Of a stretch of 64,000 nucleotides of DNA, positions 34,747 to 41,623 are shown piece after piece. The stretch lies in assembly GCA_964577375.1 (NCBI GenBank), contig CAZNYW010000010.1, forward strand, positions 1-64,000. Direction: 5' to 3'. Position 1 is the first letter of the stretch; each line of letters opens with the position of its first letter. Both the position numbers and the translations under genes were made by a program. Under the pieces are notes generated by a model. The model worked only from the letters and a program-made list of their open reading frames with translations, was not told the origin of the DNA and ran no database searches. Source of the stretch: DATKUC01 sp964577375 (lineage in GTDB: Bacteria > Spirochaetota > Spirochaetia > DSM-27196 > DATKUC01).

Positions 34747-35393
34747 TCAAAGCGGTGATACTGGACGTCGACGGGGTGGTTGTCAACTCGGAGCCATTCA
34801 TTCTCGAAGCGGCAACCAGGATGTTTCAGGAACGGGGAGTCGCTGTTTCGGCAGCCGACTTCGCCGGACTGGTTGGTGCGGGCGAAGACCGATTCATAGG
34901 CGAGGTCGCCGAAAAGCATGGACTCGCTCTTGAAATTGAGGCGGGAAAAAAGCGGACCTACGAGCTGTACGCGCAGATCATCCGCGACCGGATGAAACCG
35001 ATCTCCGGCCTTCTGGACTTTCTCGAATTCTGTCGGGATCAGGGACTGAAAACTGCGCTTGCCTCTGCCTCGGACGCGGCAAAAGTCGACATCAATCTGC
35101 GCGCCGCCGGTCTCGAACGGAGTCAGTTCGATTCGGTTCTGGACGCCACGGATGTGGTGCGCAAGAAGCCCTTTCCGGACGTCTATCTGCGTACCGCGAT
35201 CCTGCTCGGCGTGTCGCCAACTGCCTGTCTGGTGCTGGAGGACGCAGTGAACGGGGTCAAGGCTGCGGTTGCCGCCGGGACGCGCTGCATCGGCATTACC
35301 ACCGCCTTCGGCGCAGACGAACTACGCGCGGCCGGCGCCACCTGGACCGCTACCGATTTCAACGATATTCCGGCTGAAGCACTTTCGTGGTGA
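34743..35393 (+). CDS. HAD-family phosphatase (beta-phosphoglucomutase-like)
   Basis: A 216-residue protein starting at GTG overlapping the cruF stop (GTGA). All HAD motifs are present: the nucleophile in VILDVDGVVVNSEP (Asp8, Asp10), motif II Ser in ALASASDA, motif III Lys in VRKKPFPDVYL, and motif IV in LVLEDAVNGVKAA. The cap domain is of the four-helix beta-PGM/GPH type. Substrates of this subfamily are usually phosphosugars. Position as the last gene of the carotenoid unit might mean removal of a phosphate from a pathway intermediate or a salvage function, but no specific role is visible. Confidence 0.85.
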   Translation: MIKAVILDVDGVVVNSEPFILEAATRMFQERGVAVSAADFAGLVGAGEDRFIGEVAEKHGLALEIEAGKKRTYELYAQIIRDRMKPISGLLDFLEFCRDQGLKTALASASDAAKVDINLRAAGLERSQFDSVLDATDVVRKKPFPDVYLRTAILLGVSPTACLVLEDAVNGVKAAVAAGTRCIGITTAFGADELRAAGATWTATDFNDIPAEALSW

Positions 35394-35408
35394 GCAGAAC
35401 CGCCCGGC

Positions 35409-35990
35409 TCAGCGGGAGCCGACGTTCTCGGCAGAGCCGAGGAAGATTGCATGAAGCCGGCCGTCGCCGGCAAGCTCCGGATGGAAGGTAGCCACGAGCA
35501 GATTCCCCTGTCGTACCACCACCGGCCGATCCTCGAAGGTTCCCAGCACCTCGACGCCGGGGCCGACCGCGGTGATGATCGGCGCGCGGATGAATACGCC
35601 GCGAACCGGATCACCTGAGATCGACGGGACCTCCACGTCGGCTTCGAAGCTTTCGATCTGGCGGCCGTAGGCGTTGCGCGTCACCGCGATATCCATCACG
35701 CCGAGACGATCCTGATCGCTGCCCTCGATCTCCCTCGCGAGAAGGATCGCGCCCGCACACGTCCCGAAGACCGGCATACCCTCGGCGATGCGCCTGCGAA
35801 TCGGTTCCATGAGATCAAAACGGGTCAGCAGCTTGCCGATCGTCGTGCTCTCACCGCCGGGAATGACAAGACCGTCGACCGCCGAAACCTCCTCAGAAGT
35901 TCGCACGTAACGAACATGACTTCCCATGGAGAGGAGGAGCTCATAGTGCCGCTGAAAATCGCCCTGGAAGGCGAGTACGCCAATCGTCAT
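35409..35990 (-). CDS. pdxT: Pyridoxal 5'-phosphate synthase glutaminase subunit
   Basis: A 193-residue class I glutamine amidotransferase with the triad Cys78 (VFGTCAGAILLA), His170 and Glu172 (VATFHPELAGD), plus the oxyanion motif VIPGGESTT. It releases ammonia from glutamine and channels it to PdxS. I start it at the ATG ending at 35990, which gives the usual MTIGVLAFQGDF start. A GTG at 36030-36032 in the same frame would overlap the pdxS stop by 4 bp and add 14 residues. Translation is coupled to pdxS either way. It converges with the HAD gene, with 15 bp between stops. Confidence 0.95.
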   Translation of the reverse strand: MTIGVLAFQGDFQRHYELLLSMGSHVRYVRTSEEVSAVDGLVIPGGESTTIGKLLTRFDLMEPIRRRIAEGMPVFGTCAGAILLAREIEGSDQDRLGVMDIAVTRNAYGRQIESFEADVEVPSISGDPVRGVFIRAPIITAVGPGVEVLGTFEDRPVVVRQGNLLVATFHPELAGDGRLHAIFLGSAENVGSR

Positions 35991-36028
35991 CTTTCGCGTG
36001 CGTTTGTTCCGCGGGTCGACCGCGCAGG

Positions 36029-36934
36029 TCACCAGCCGCGGACTGCGAGACGAGCTTCGGGCGCCATTTCCCCGACGCTGATGCTGCGCATCGGCTCGCC
36101 GAGATCCATGGAGATTTCCGCGAGCTTGTCCGGATCGTTGAAATAGGCCACGCCCTCGACAATCGCCTTTGCACGTTTCGCAGGGTTGTCGGACTTGAAG
36201 ATTCCCGAACCGACGAACACCGCTTCCGCGCCAAGCTGAACCATCAACGCCGCATCGGCGGGGGTGGCAACGCCGCCTGCCGAGAAGTTCGGAACCGGCA
36301 GCTTGCCGGTTTTCGCAAGCTCAATTACCAGGTCGTACGGAGCGCCGAGATTTTTCGCCTCGGTCATCAGCTCCTCTGCCGGAAGGCTCTGCAGCCTGCG
36401 GATTCCGTCCACAACCGCCCGCATATGCCGTACTGCCTCGATGATGTCACCCGTGCCGGCTTCGCCCTTCGTCCGTATCATCGATGCGCCCTCGCCGATT
36501 CTCCGAAGGGCCTCGCCCAGATCGCGGCAGCCGCAGACGAACGGCACTCGAAATTCGTGCTTGTTGACATGAAACTTGTCATCCGCCGGCGTCAGGACCT
36601 CACTCTCGTCGATGAAATCGACGCCGAGTGACTGAAGGATCTGCGCCTCGACGAAGTGGCCGATCCGGCACTTTGCCATCACGGGTATTGTGACCGACTT
36701 CTGAATTTCCACAATCTTCTTCGGATCCGACATGCGGGCGACGCCGCCGTGGGCACGGATGTCCGCGGGAACGCGCTCGAGCGCCATGACGGCCTGCGCG
36801 CCGGCATCCTGTGCGATCTTGGCCTGTTCTGCGTCGGTGACATCCATGATGACGCCGCCTTTCAGCATTTCTGCAAGTCCCACCTTGGTTCGCCAGGTGG
36901 ATTTCTGTCTTTCTGACCAGAGCAAATCACTCAT
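36029..36934 (-). CDS. pdxS: Pyridoxal 5'-phosphate synthase lyase subunit
   Basis: A 301-residue PdxS, one of the most conserved bacterial enzymes. It contains MLKGGVIMDVTDAEQAKIA, PVMAKCRIGHFVEAQIL with the ribulose-phosphate-binding Lys, ASMIRTKGEAGTGDI with the second catalytic Lys, and the phosphate loop NFSAGGVATPADAA. It makes pyridoxal phosphate from ribose 5-phosphate, glyceraldehyde 3-phosphate and ammonia in a 12+12 complex with PdxT. The start is the ATG ending at 36934; an in-frame upstream ATG (36968-36970) falls inside the -35 box. No Shine-Dalgarno sequence is visible. Confidence 0.97.
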   Translation of the reverse strand: MSDLLWSERQKSTWRTKVGLAEMLKGGVIMDVTDAEQAKIAQDAGAQAVMALERVPADIRAHGGVARMSDPKKIVEIQKSVTIPVMAKCRIGHFVEAQILQSLGVDFIDESEVLTPADDKFHVNKHEFRVPFVCGCRDLGEALRRIGEGASMIRTKGEAGTGDIIEAVRHMRAVVDGIRRLQSLPAEELMTEAKNLGAPYDLVIELAKTGKLPVPNFSAGGVATPADAALMVQLGAEAVFVGSGIFKSDNPAKRAKAIVEGVAYFNDPDKLAEISMDLGEPMRSISVGEMAPEARLAVRGW

Positions 36935-36941
36935 AGGAAAA

Positions 36942-36970
36942 ATCGTAACCAGAAATATAACGTTGGTCAA
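36942..36970 (-). promoter_or_regulatory. Candidate leaderless promoter of pdxS-pdxT
   Basis: On the minus strand TTGACC (36965-36970) is followed after 17 bp by TACGAT (36942-36947), which ends 7 bp before the pdxS ATG. Predicted transcription starts at about 36935, one base before the start codon. The bases between are T- and C-rich and offer no ribosome site. Confidence 0.55.
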
Positions 36971-36990
36971 TATGAGCCCTCCTCCGGCCG

Positions 36991-37019
36991 TTCACAGAAG
37001 GGCAGCCTCGTGATAGAGT
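36991..37019 (+). promoter_or_regulatory. Candidate leaderless promoter of the PLP-binding protein gene
   Basis: TTCACA (36991-36996), 17 bp, TAGAGT (37014-37019), then exactly 6 bp to the ATG at 37026. It is the same arrangement, with the same hexamers, as the promoter at 40373-40401. No Shine-Dalgarno sequence is present. Confidence 0.5.
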
Positions 37020-37025
37020 TGGGCC

Positions 37026-37754
37026 ATGGGTCCGTCGGTGGAGCTCAAGACGCAGATTTCACGGAAGATCGAGCAGGTCAGGGATCAGATAGAACGGGCC
37101 GCCGCACGGTCCGGGCGAAATCCGGCACAGATCGAACTGATGGCCGTCACCAAGCTTCACCCCGCGGAGGCCGTGCAGGCTGCCGCGGAGGCTGGAATAG
37201 CGCTTTTCGGGGAAAACCGGGTGCAGGAAGCGGAGGCCAAGTACGCTTCCCTTGACTTGCACTCCAACCTCGACCTGAAGGCGAGCCTCCATCTCATTGG
37301 TCACCTCCAGCGCAATAAGGCGAAGACTGCCGCCGCGCTTTTCAGCTGCGTGCAGTCCATAGACAAACTCGAGACGGCCGAGGCCCTGGACCGGGCGGCG
37401 GCGAACCTGGGCCGCAGTATCGACATCCTTCTGGAGGTGAATACCTCTGGCGAAGAGTCCAAAAGCGGCTATCGCTCCGTAGAGCGGCTGCTCGCCGACC
37501 TGGACCGGATCTCCGATTTGCCCAGCCTGCGGATTCGCGGCCTCATGACGATAGCGCCGTATACGAGCGAGGATGCGCCGGTACGCAGGGCATTTGCGCA
37601 GCTTCGGTCGCTCTTCGAGCGCATTGCTGCGCTGGGTCAATCAGGCGCGTTCGACACGCTTTCGATGGGCATGTCGAATGATTACGTCGCGGCGATCGAG
37701 GAGGGCTCCACGCTGGTGCGCATCGGAACGGCCATATTCGGAGAACGTTCATGA
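37026..37754 (+). CDS. YggS-family pyridoxal phosphate homeostasis protein
   Basis: A 242-residue single-domain PLP protein of the YggS/PLPBP family. Lys43 in ELMAVTKLHP carries the cofactor. GIALFGENRVQEAEAKY, HLIGHLQRNKAK and the C-terminal LSMGMSNDYVAAIEEGSTLVRIG phosphate-binding segment are family signatures. It buffers free PLP and affects amino acid metabolism, with no known enzymatic turnover. It is divergent from pdxS, so PLP synthesis and PLP homeostasis genes share one 91-bp regulatory region. Its stop overlaps the next gene by 4 bp. Confidence 0.93.
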   Translation: MGPSVELKTQISRKIEQVRDQIERAAARSGRNPAQIELMAVTKLHPAEAVQAAAEAGIALFGENRVQEAEAKYASLDLHSNLDLKASLHLIGHLQRNKAKTAAALFSCVQSIDKLETAEALDRAAANLGRSIDILLEVNTSGEESKSGYRSVERLLADLDRISDLPSLRIRGLMTIAPYTSEDAPVRRAFAQLRSLFERIAALGQSGAFDTLSMGMSNDYVAAIEEGSTLVRIGTAIFGERS

Positions 37755-38254
37755 GAAAGGTCCTGTCGGCTCTTCGCGCTGCGCCGGTCGCCGTTCTCCT
37801 CCTGGTCCTGGCGTCGGCATCGGTTGCTGCTCAGAATACCGGCAGTGGATCGACGGCGGGTTCTACGCAGTCCGGCACCACCGGTTCGAGCGCGACCGCT
37901 TCTACCACCCTGCAGCCCGCTCCCTATCAGCCCGATGAGTTTCCGCAGTGGGCGAGAGATCTGCGGCGGGCGGAGATAATCACCATCGGTGTCTTTCCCT
38001 TTGCATATCTTTACACCAATGCGATGTACGATCTGGGACGGTTCCTGGTGCTCACCATCGCCGGAAATCCCAACGCGAGCAACTACGCCCCCTGGTTCTT
38101 CGCTCCTCCAACGAAGCCCGGGCTGACCGACGGTGAGACGGTCGGCATTCTCGTCGGAAGCATCGGCGTGGCCGTACTGGTCGCCTTCCTCGATTACGCG
38201 ATCGGAAAGTCTCACAGAGACAACGCTTCGCAGGCCTCAGGTTCCGGCCCCTAG
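37751..38254 (+). CDS. Membrane protein of unknown function
   Basis: A 167-residue protein, ATG overlapping the preceding stop (ATGA). A signal peptide (1-27, ending SVAAQ) is followed by about 25 residues of nearly pure Gly, Ser, Thr and Ala. Then comes a domain with two hydrophobic helices (near 76-105 and 133-155: VGILVGSIGVAVLVAFLDYA) separated by a short loop with PWFFAPPTKPGLTDGE. I do not recognise the family. A periplasm-facing membrane protein is the best description. Coupling to the YggS gene suggests co-expression only. Confidence 0.72.
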   Translation: MRKVLSALRAAPVAVLLLVLASASVAAQNTGSGSTAGSTQSGTTGSSATASTTLQPAPYQPDEFPQWARDLRRAEIITIGVFPFAYLYTNAMYDLGRFLVLTIAGNPNASNYAPWFFAPPTKPGLTDGETVGILVGSIGVAVLVAFLDYAIGKSHRDNASQASGSGP

Positions 38255-38259
38255 ACCCC

Positions 38260-39180
38260 ATGCCGGAATGGAGCGGTATTGTCGGGGAAGGTTTCGACGG
38301 CTCCCGTGTCGATTCCTACCTCACCGGCCAGGCGGCCGGATTGACGCGAAGCCAGCTGCAGCAGCGAAATCCTCTCTTCTTTGTCAATGACAGACAGGTC
38401 AAGGCATCTCATCGCCTACGGGCGGGCGATCGCCTGCTCGTACGATACGATTCACCGCCGGCGGTGGAGGTGTCTGCCGAGCAGACGCCGCTCGACATCC
38501 TCTATGAAGACGAATCGGTGATCGTCCTGAACAAGCCGGCGGGAATGGTGGTTCATCCTGCGCACGGGAATTTTCACGGAACGCTGATGCAGGGCCTCCT
38601 TTACTACCTCGCCGGACTGGACCGCCGATTCGAGGGCTCTCCCTACCACGACCGCCCCGGAATCGTCCACCGCCTGGACAAGGACACTTCGGGCGTCCTC
38701 ATTGCCGCGAAGAACCCGGAAGCGCTCGAACAGCTTGCGGGCCAGTTCCGCGCAAGAACTACGAAGAAAGTCTATCTGGCGGTCGTCAAGGGTGTTCCAC
38801 GGAACAGACGGGGCGTCATCGACGGAAACATCCGGCGCGACCCGGCTCATCGCAAGCGATTCGAAGTCTCGGAGAACCGCGGCAAGCCGAGCCGGACACG
38901 CTATCGTGTTGTCCGCGAGCTCGGCGGGTATTCACTTCTCGAGCTGCGCCCGGTCACCGGAAGAACTCACCAGCTGCGAGTCCACCTGAAACACATCGGA
39001 ACACCGGTGCTCGGTGACCCAATATACGGCAGGCGGGACACGAACTTTCCCGATCTCGAGCTCATGCTGCACGCTTACCGGCTCACCATCACCACGCCCG
39101 ACGGGATCACCCGTACCTACCGGGCGCCGCTTCCCGAACGTTTCCGCAGATTTCTCGCCGCTGTGCGATCGAAGCGGTAG
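38260..39180 (+). CDS. RluA/RluD-family pseudouridine synthase
   Basis: A 306-residue protein with an N-terminal S4 RNA-binding domain (about 11-65) and the RluA catalytic domain. The catalytic Asp is D140 in GIVHRLDKDTSGVL. VLNKPAGMVVHP and the C-terminal ELRPVTGRTHQLRVHL are standard family blocks. It isomerises uridine to pseudouridine in large-subunit rRNA, most like RluD (23S rRNA) by architecture, although target sites cannot be assigned from sequence. It starts 5 bp after the membrane-protein gene and converges with the metallo-beta-lactamase-like gene. Confidence 0.92.
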   Translation: MPEWSGIVGEGFDGSRVDSYLTGQAAGLTRSQLQQRNPLFFVNDRQVKASHRLRAGDRLLVRYDSPPAVEVSAEQTPLDILYEDESVIVLNKPAGMVVHPAHGNFHGTLMQGLLYYLAGLDRRFEGSPYHDRPGIVHRLDKDTSGVLIAAKNPEALEQLAGQFRARTTKKVYLAVVKGVPRNRRGVIDGNIRRDPAHRKRFEVSENRGKPSRTRYRVVRELGGYSLLELRPVTGRTHQLRVHLKHIGTPVLGDPIYGRRDTNFPDLELMLHAYRLTITTPDGITRTYRAPLPERFRRFLAAVRSKR

Positions 39181-39190
39181 GGACGGTTGT

Positions 39191-39766
39191 CTACAGCGAG
39201 GCTTCCTCGATCAGATCAGGATTGGTGAGCGCTTCCACGGTCAGCGTCGAAGGAGGCCCCTCGGTCGGCAGGATTATGGTGCCGGGCGGCAGTGTGAGTA
39301 TCTTCTCGCGAAGATCGGATATCAGAAGCGCGTGAGCAAAGGGGTTTACCGTTTCGCCGACGCGGCCCGCGCTCATGATCTCGCCAACGAAGAGCATCCC
39401 GCCGATCCGGTAGATCAGGGCGTCGCTCCAGTAGCCGGAGAGGGGAATCGGCACCACCTCGAGCCCGGATGCCTGAAACTGCTTTGCGTTCGCGACGGGT
39501 ACGGCTTCGTGCTCCAGCACCTGCGGGTTTGCCGCATAGATTTTCGCGTCGTAGATTCGTAGGAGCGTCCGGATGCCCCCGAGGTGAGCCTCCGTTTCGT
39601 GAGTCACCAGAATCGAGCGGATGTAGAGGCCGAGACGCTCGACCGCCTCGAGCAGCGGAACGTCCATCACCGCCGGATCCACAATCAGTGCCTCTCGGCC
39701 GCCCTCGGGCGCCACGACGTAGACATTCGAAAGACTTCCGGGAGAAAAATGGTAGAGCAGATTCAT
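39191..39766 (-). CDS. Degenerate metallo-beta-lactamase-fold protein
   Basis: A 191-residue protein with the fold of the glyoxalase-II-like MBL family: NVYVVAPEGGREALIVDPA, a GMLFVGEIMSAGRVG segment in place of GDxLFxGxxGR, and a final PTEGPPSTLTVEALTNP. The zinc motif HxHxDH is broken: the sequence reads VTHETEAHLGG, keeping the first and last His but losing the middle His and Asp. Catalytic zinc binding is therefore doubtful. Loss of activity, a different metal site or a binding role are all possible. Its ATG overlaps the stop of the upstream pentapeptide gene by 4 bp. Confidence 0.85.
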   Translation of the reverse strand: MNLLYHFSPGSLSNVYVVAPEGGREALIVDPAVMDVPLLEAVERLGLYIRSILVTHETEAHLGGIRTLLRIYDAKIYAANPQVLEHEAVPVANAKQFQASGLEVVPIPLSGYWSDALIYRIGGMLFVGEIMSAGRVGETVNPFAHALLISDLREKILTLPPGTIILPTEGPPSTLTVEALTNPDLIEEASL

Positions 39767-40365
39767 ATCTCGCTTCTCCTGCTCTCACCGAATATCGCAT
39801 CCTCCGTGTTCGAGTACTTGAAATCCACCTCCTGGCTCGAGCAGTCGGTGAAATCGGTGCCCTTCAGGTTGCAGTCGGTGAAACGAACCCGCTCGAAATT
39901 CGCTCCGATGAAGCGCGAATGCATGAGATCCGAGTCACTGAAATCCGAGTCGCGTATGGTACAGCGGTTGAAGTTGTTCTGAGCAAGAGTGCTGCCACTC
40001 ATGTCGACGCCGGAAAGATCGGAAAGAGCGAAGAGACAATTCTGATAGGTGCCTGCCTTCAGGCTGCAGTCGACAAAGGTGGAAGAGGCGAAGAAGCAGA
40101 GCAGGAAGGTGCATTCGGCAAAGGTAGCCTTGCGGAATGCACCGTACGAAAAGTCGCAGCCCTGAAATACCCTTCCCGAAAAACTGCAACCGTCGAAGGA
40201 AAGGTGGGAAAGGCTCAGGTTTTCCACGCGTCCCGGCCCCTCGAACAGCTCGGGGATACGCGCAAGATAACCGTCGCGGTCCTCCACGTGGACGCCGCAT
40301 CGGTCCGAACCGGTAAGCGCAAAGTTGGTGCATCCCTCCACCGAACAGGGATCGATTGCAAACAT
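39763..40365 (-). CDS. Pentapeptide-repeat protein
   Basis: A 200-residue protein starting at the ATG ending at 40365. Residues 5-35 hold a small Cys/His motif (CSVEGCTNFALTGSDRCGVH) that could bind zinc. From about residue 48 to the end, five-residue coils repeat (FDGCS FSGRV FQGCD FSYGA FRKAT and so on), with Phe or Leu at every fifth position, forming a right-handed quadrilateral beta-helix. Pentapeptide proteins can mimic DNA or act as binding scaffolds; no enzyme activity is expected. It is coupled to the degenerate MBL gene and divergent from a zinc-ribbon gene. A longer frame upstream (to 40584) is antisense to that gene. Confidence 0.88.
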   Translation of the reverse strand: MFAIDPCSVEGCTNFALTGSDRCGVHVEDRDGYLARIPELFEGPGRVENLSLSHLSFDGCSFSGRVFQGCDFSYGAFRKATFAECTFLLCFFASSTFVDCSLKAGTYQNCLFALSDLSGVDMSGSTLAQNNFNRCTIRDSDFSDSDLMHSRFIGANFERVRFTDCNLKGTDFTDCSSQEVDFKYSNTEDAIFGESRRSEI

Positions 40366-40372
40366 TGAACAC

Positions 40373-40401
40373 ACTCTATCCGGTCCGGCGGTTCCTGTGA
40401 A
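40373..40401 (-). promoter_or_regulatory. Candidate leaderless promoter of the pentapeptide gene
   Basis: On the minus strand TTCACA (40396-40401), 17 bp, TAGAGT (40373-40378), then 7 bp to the ATG. It is nearly a copy of the arrangement at 36991-37019. No Shine-Dalgarno sequence lies between. Confidence 0.5.
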
Positions 40402-40417
40402 GTATCGGCGCCGGTTG

Positions 40418-40446
40418 TTGATGCCCGACCGGACATGGGTTAGAAT
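40418..40446 (+). promoter_or_regulatory. Candidate leaderless promoter of the zinc-ribbon/murI/mutS2 unit
   Basis: TTGATG (40418-40423), 17 bp, TAGAAT (40441-40446), then exactly 6 bp (CCGACT) to the ATG at 40453. Together with the opposite-strand promoter at 40373-40401 it forms a compact divergent pair within 87 bp. Confidence 0.5.
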
Positions 40447-40452
40447 CCGACT

Positions 40453-40776
40453 ATGTCCAATTGCTATGCGTGCGGTGCATCGCTCGAGGAGCTCGGACGC
40501 GTGTACCGGTCGACGCTCTGCCCTTCCTGCGGCAAGGAGGTGCACGCCTGCCTGAATTGCCGGTTCTACGAGCCGGGCGCTCACTGGGACTGCCGCGAAA
40601 CAATCTCAGAGCCGGTGCGCGACAAGGACCGCGCCAACTTCTGCGACTTCTTCATGCTCGCATCCGGTGGTGCACGGAACCCGGGTTCCAGCAAACCGGG
40701 GGGCAAACCCACCGGTGCACCGGACAGGTCGGAGAGCGCGAGGACGAACTTTGACAACCTCTTCGGTAATGACTGA
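40453..40776 (+). CDS. Small zinc-ribbon protein
   Basis: A 107-residue cytoplasmic protein with CYAC, CPSC and CLNC knuckles in the first 40 residues, and a fourth Cys/His set in HWDCRETI and ANFCDFFML. The last 35 residues are a flexible Gly/Ser/Pro-rich tail ending FDNLFGND. The overall plan suggests a treble or double zinc ribbon that binds protein or nucleic acid; its function is unknown. It overlaps murI by 8 bp and opens the unit zinc ribbon, murI, mutS2. The ATG is preceded by a promoter box instead of a ribosome site. Confidence 0.8.
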   Translation: MSNCYACGASLEELGRVYRSTLCPSCGKEVHACLNCRFYEPGAHWDCRETISEPVRDKDRANFCDFFMLASGGARNPGSSKPGGKPTGAPDRSESARTNFDNLFGND

Positions 40777-41623
40777 ACGTCCAATTGCTTTTTTCGATTC
40801 CGGAGTCGGCGGTCTTCCCTATTACGCGTGGGCGGCGGAACAGCTTCCGGGCGAGCGGTTCGTCTATTTGGCCGATACCGCGGGGTTCCCCTACGGCGAA
40901 AAATCGGTCGGTGAGGTCGAGCAGATCGTGATATCGGCAGCCGGAAGACTTATCGACGCCGTGCATCCGAAAGCCGTAGTCGTCGCCTGCAACACAGCGT
41001 CGGTCGTCGCGCTCGAATCGCTGCGAAAAACCTACAACCTTCCATTCATCGGCGTGGTTCCCGCGGTGAAGCCGGCCGCGAAGCTCTCGAAGAATCGAAG
41101 CATCGCTCTGTTCGCGACTGCGAGAACCGTCGGCGACGGCTATACGGATAGCCTCATCCGGGAGTTTGCCGGCGACTGCAGCGTCGCTCGGGTCGCCGAT
41201 GGAGAGCTTGTACGCTTCGTCGAACAGCGCATCTTTTCGGCTGACCCTGGGGAACGCCGAGCAGCGGTCGCCAGGGCAACGGCAGCTGCGGCACCCACGC
41301 TTGCACGTTCCCGGGTCGATGTGGTGGTGCTTGGCTGCACGCACTTCGTCTATCTCGCGAAAGAGATCGGGGAGGTGTTCGGAGACGCCGTTCAGGTTCT
41401 CGATTCGCGCGAAGGCGTCTGCCGGCAGCTCGAGAGGGTGATCGGCAAGCCTGCGACCTCTCGCGGCGGTACTTCCGAGCCGCAGTCGGTCTTCTACGTG
41501 ACGGGCTTTTCCGGCGCCGACAACGCCTCTGAAGAGAAAGCGCGCTACCGGGAGTTCGCGGCCCGTTTCGGACTCGCGTACGGCGGCGTTATCGGTCGCG
41601 CTCTCCAGCCGACGACCCCATGA
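40769..41623 (+). CDS. murI: Glutamate racemase
   Basis: A 284-residue racemase with both catalytic cysteines, Cys74 (VVACNTASVVA) and Cys190 (VVLGCTHFVYL). The substrate motif FFDSGVGGL (Asp10, Ser11) and the dimer-interface segment ADTAGFPYGEKS are also present. It converts L- to D-glutamate for peptidoglycan. I start it at the ATG at 40769, which overlaps the preceding gene by 8 bp; the frame continues upstream to 40667 but has no family sequence there. Its stop overlaps the mutS2 ATG (ATGA). Confidence 0.94.
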   Translation: MTERPIAFFDSGVGGLPYYAWAAEQLPGERFVYLADTAGFPYGEKSVGEVEQIVISAAGRLIDAVHPKAVVVACNTASVVALESLRKTYNLPFIGVVPAVKPAAKLSKNRSIALFATARTVGDGYTDSLIREFAGDCSVARVADGELVRFVEQRIFSADPGERRAAVARATAAAAPTLARSRVDVVVLGCTHFVYLAKEIGEVFGDAVQVLDSREGVCRQLERVIGKPATSRGGTSEPQSVFYVTGFSGADNASEEKARYREFAARFGLAYGGVIGRALQPTTP

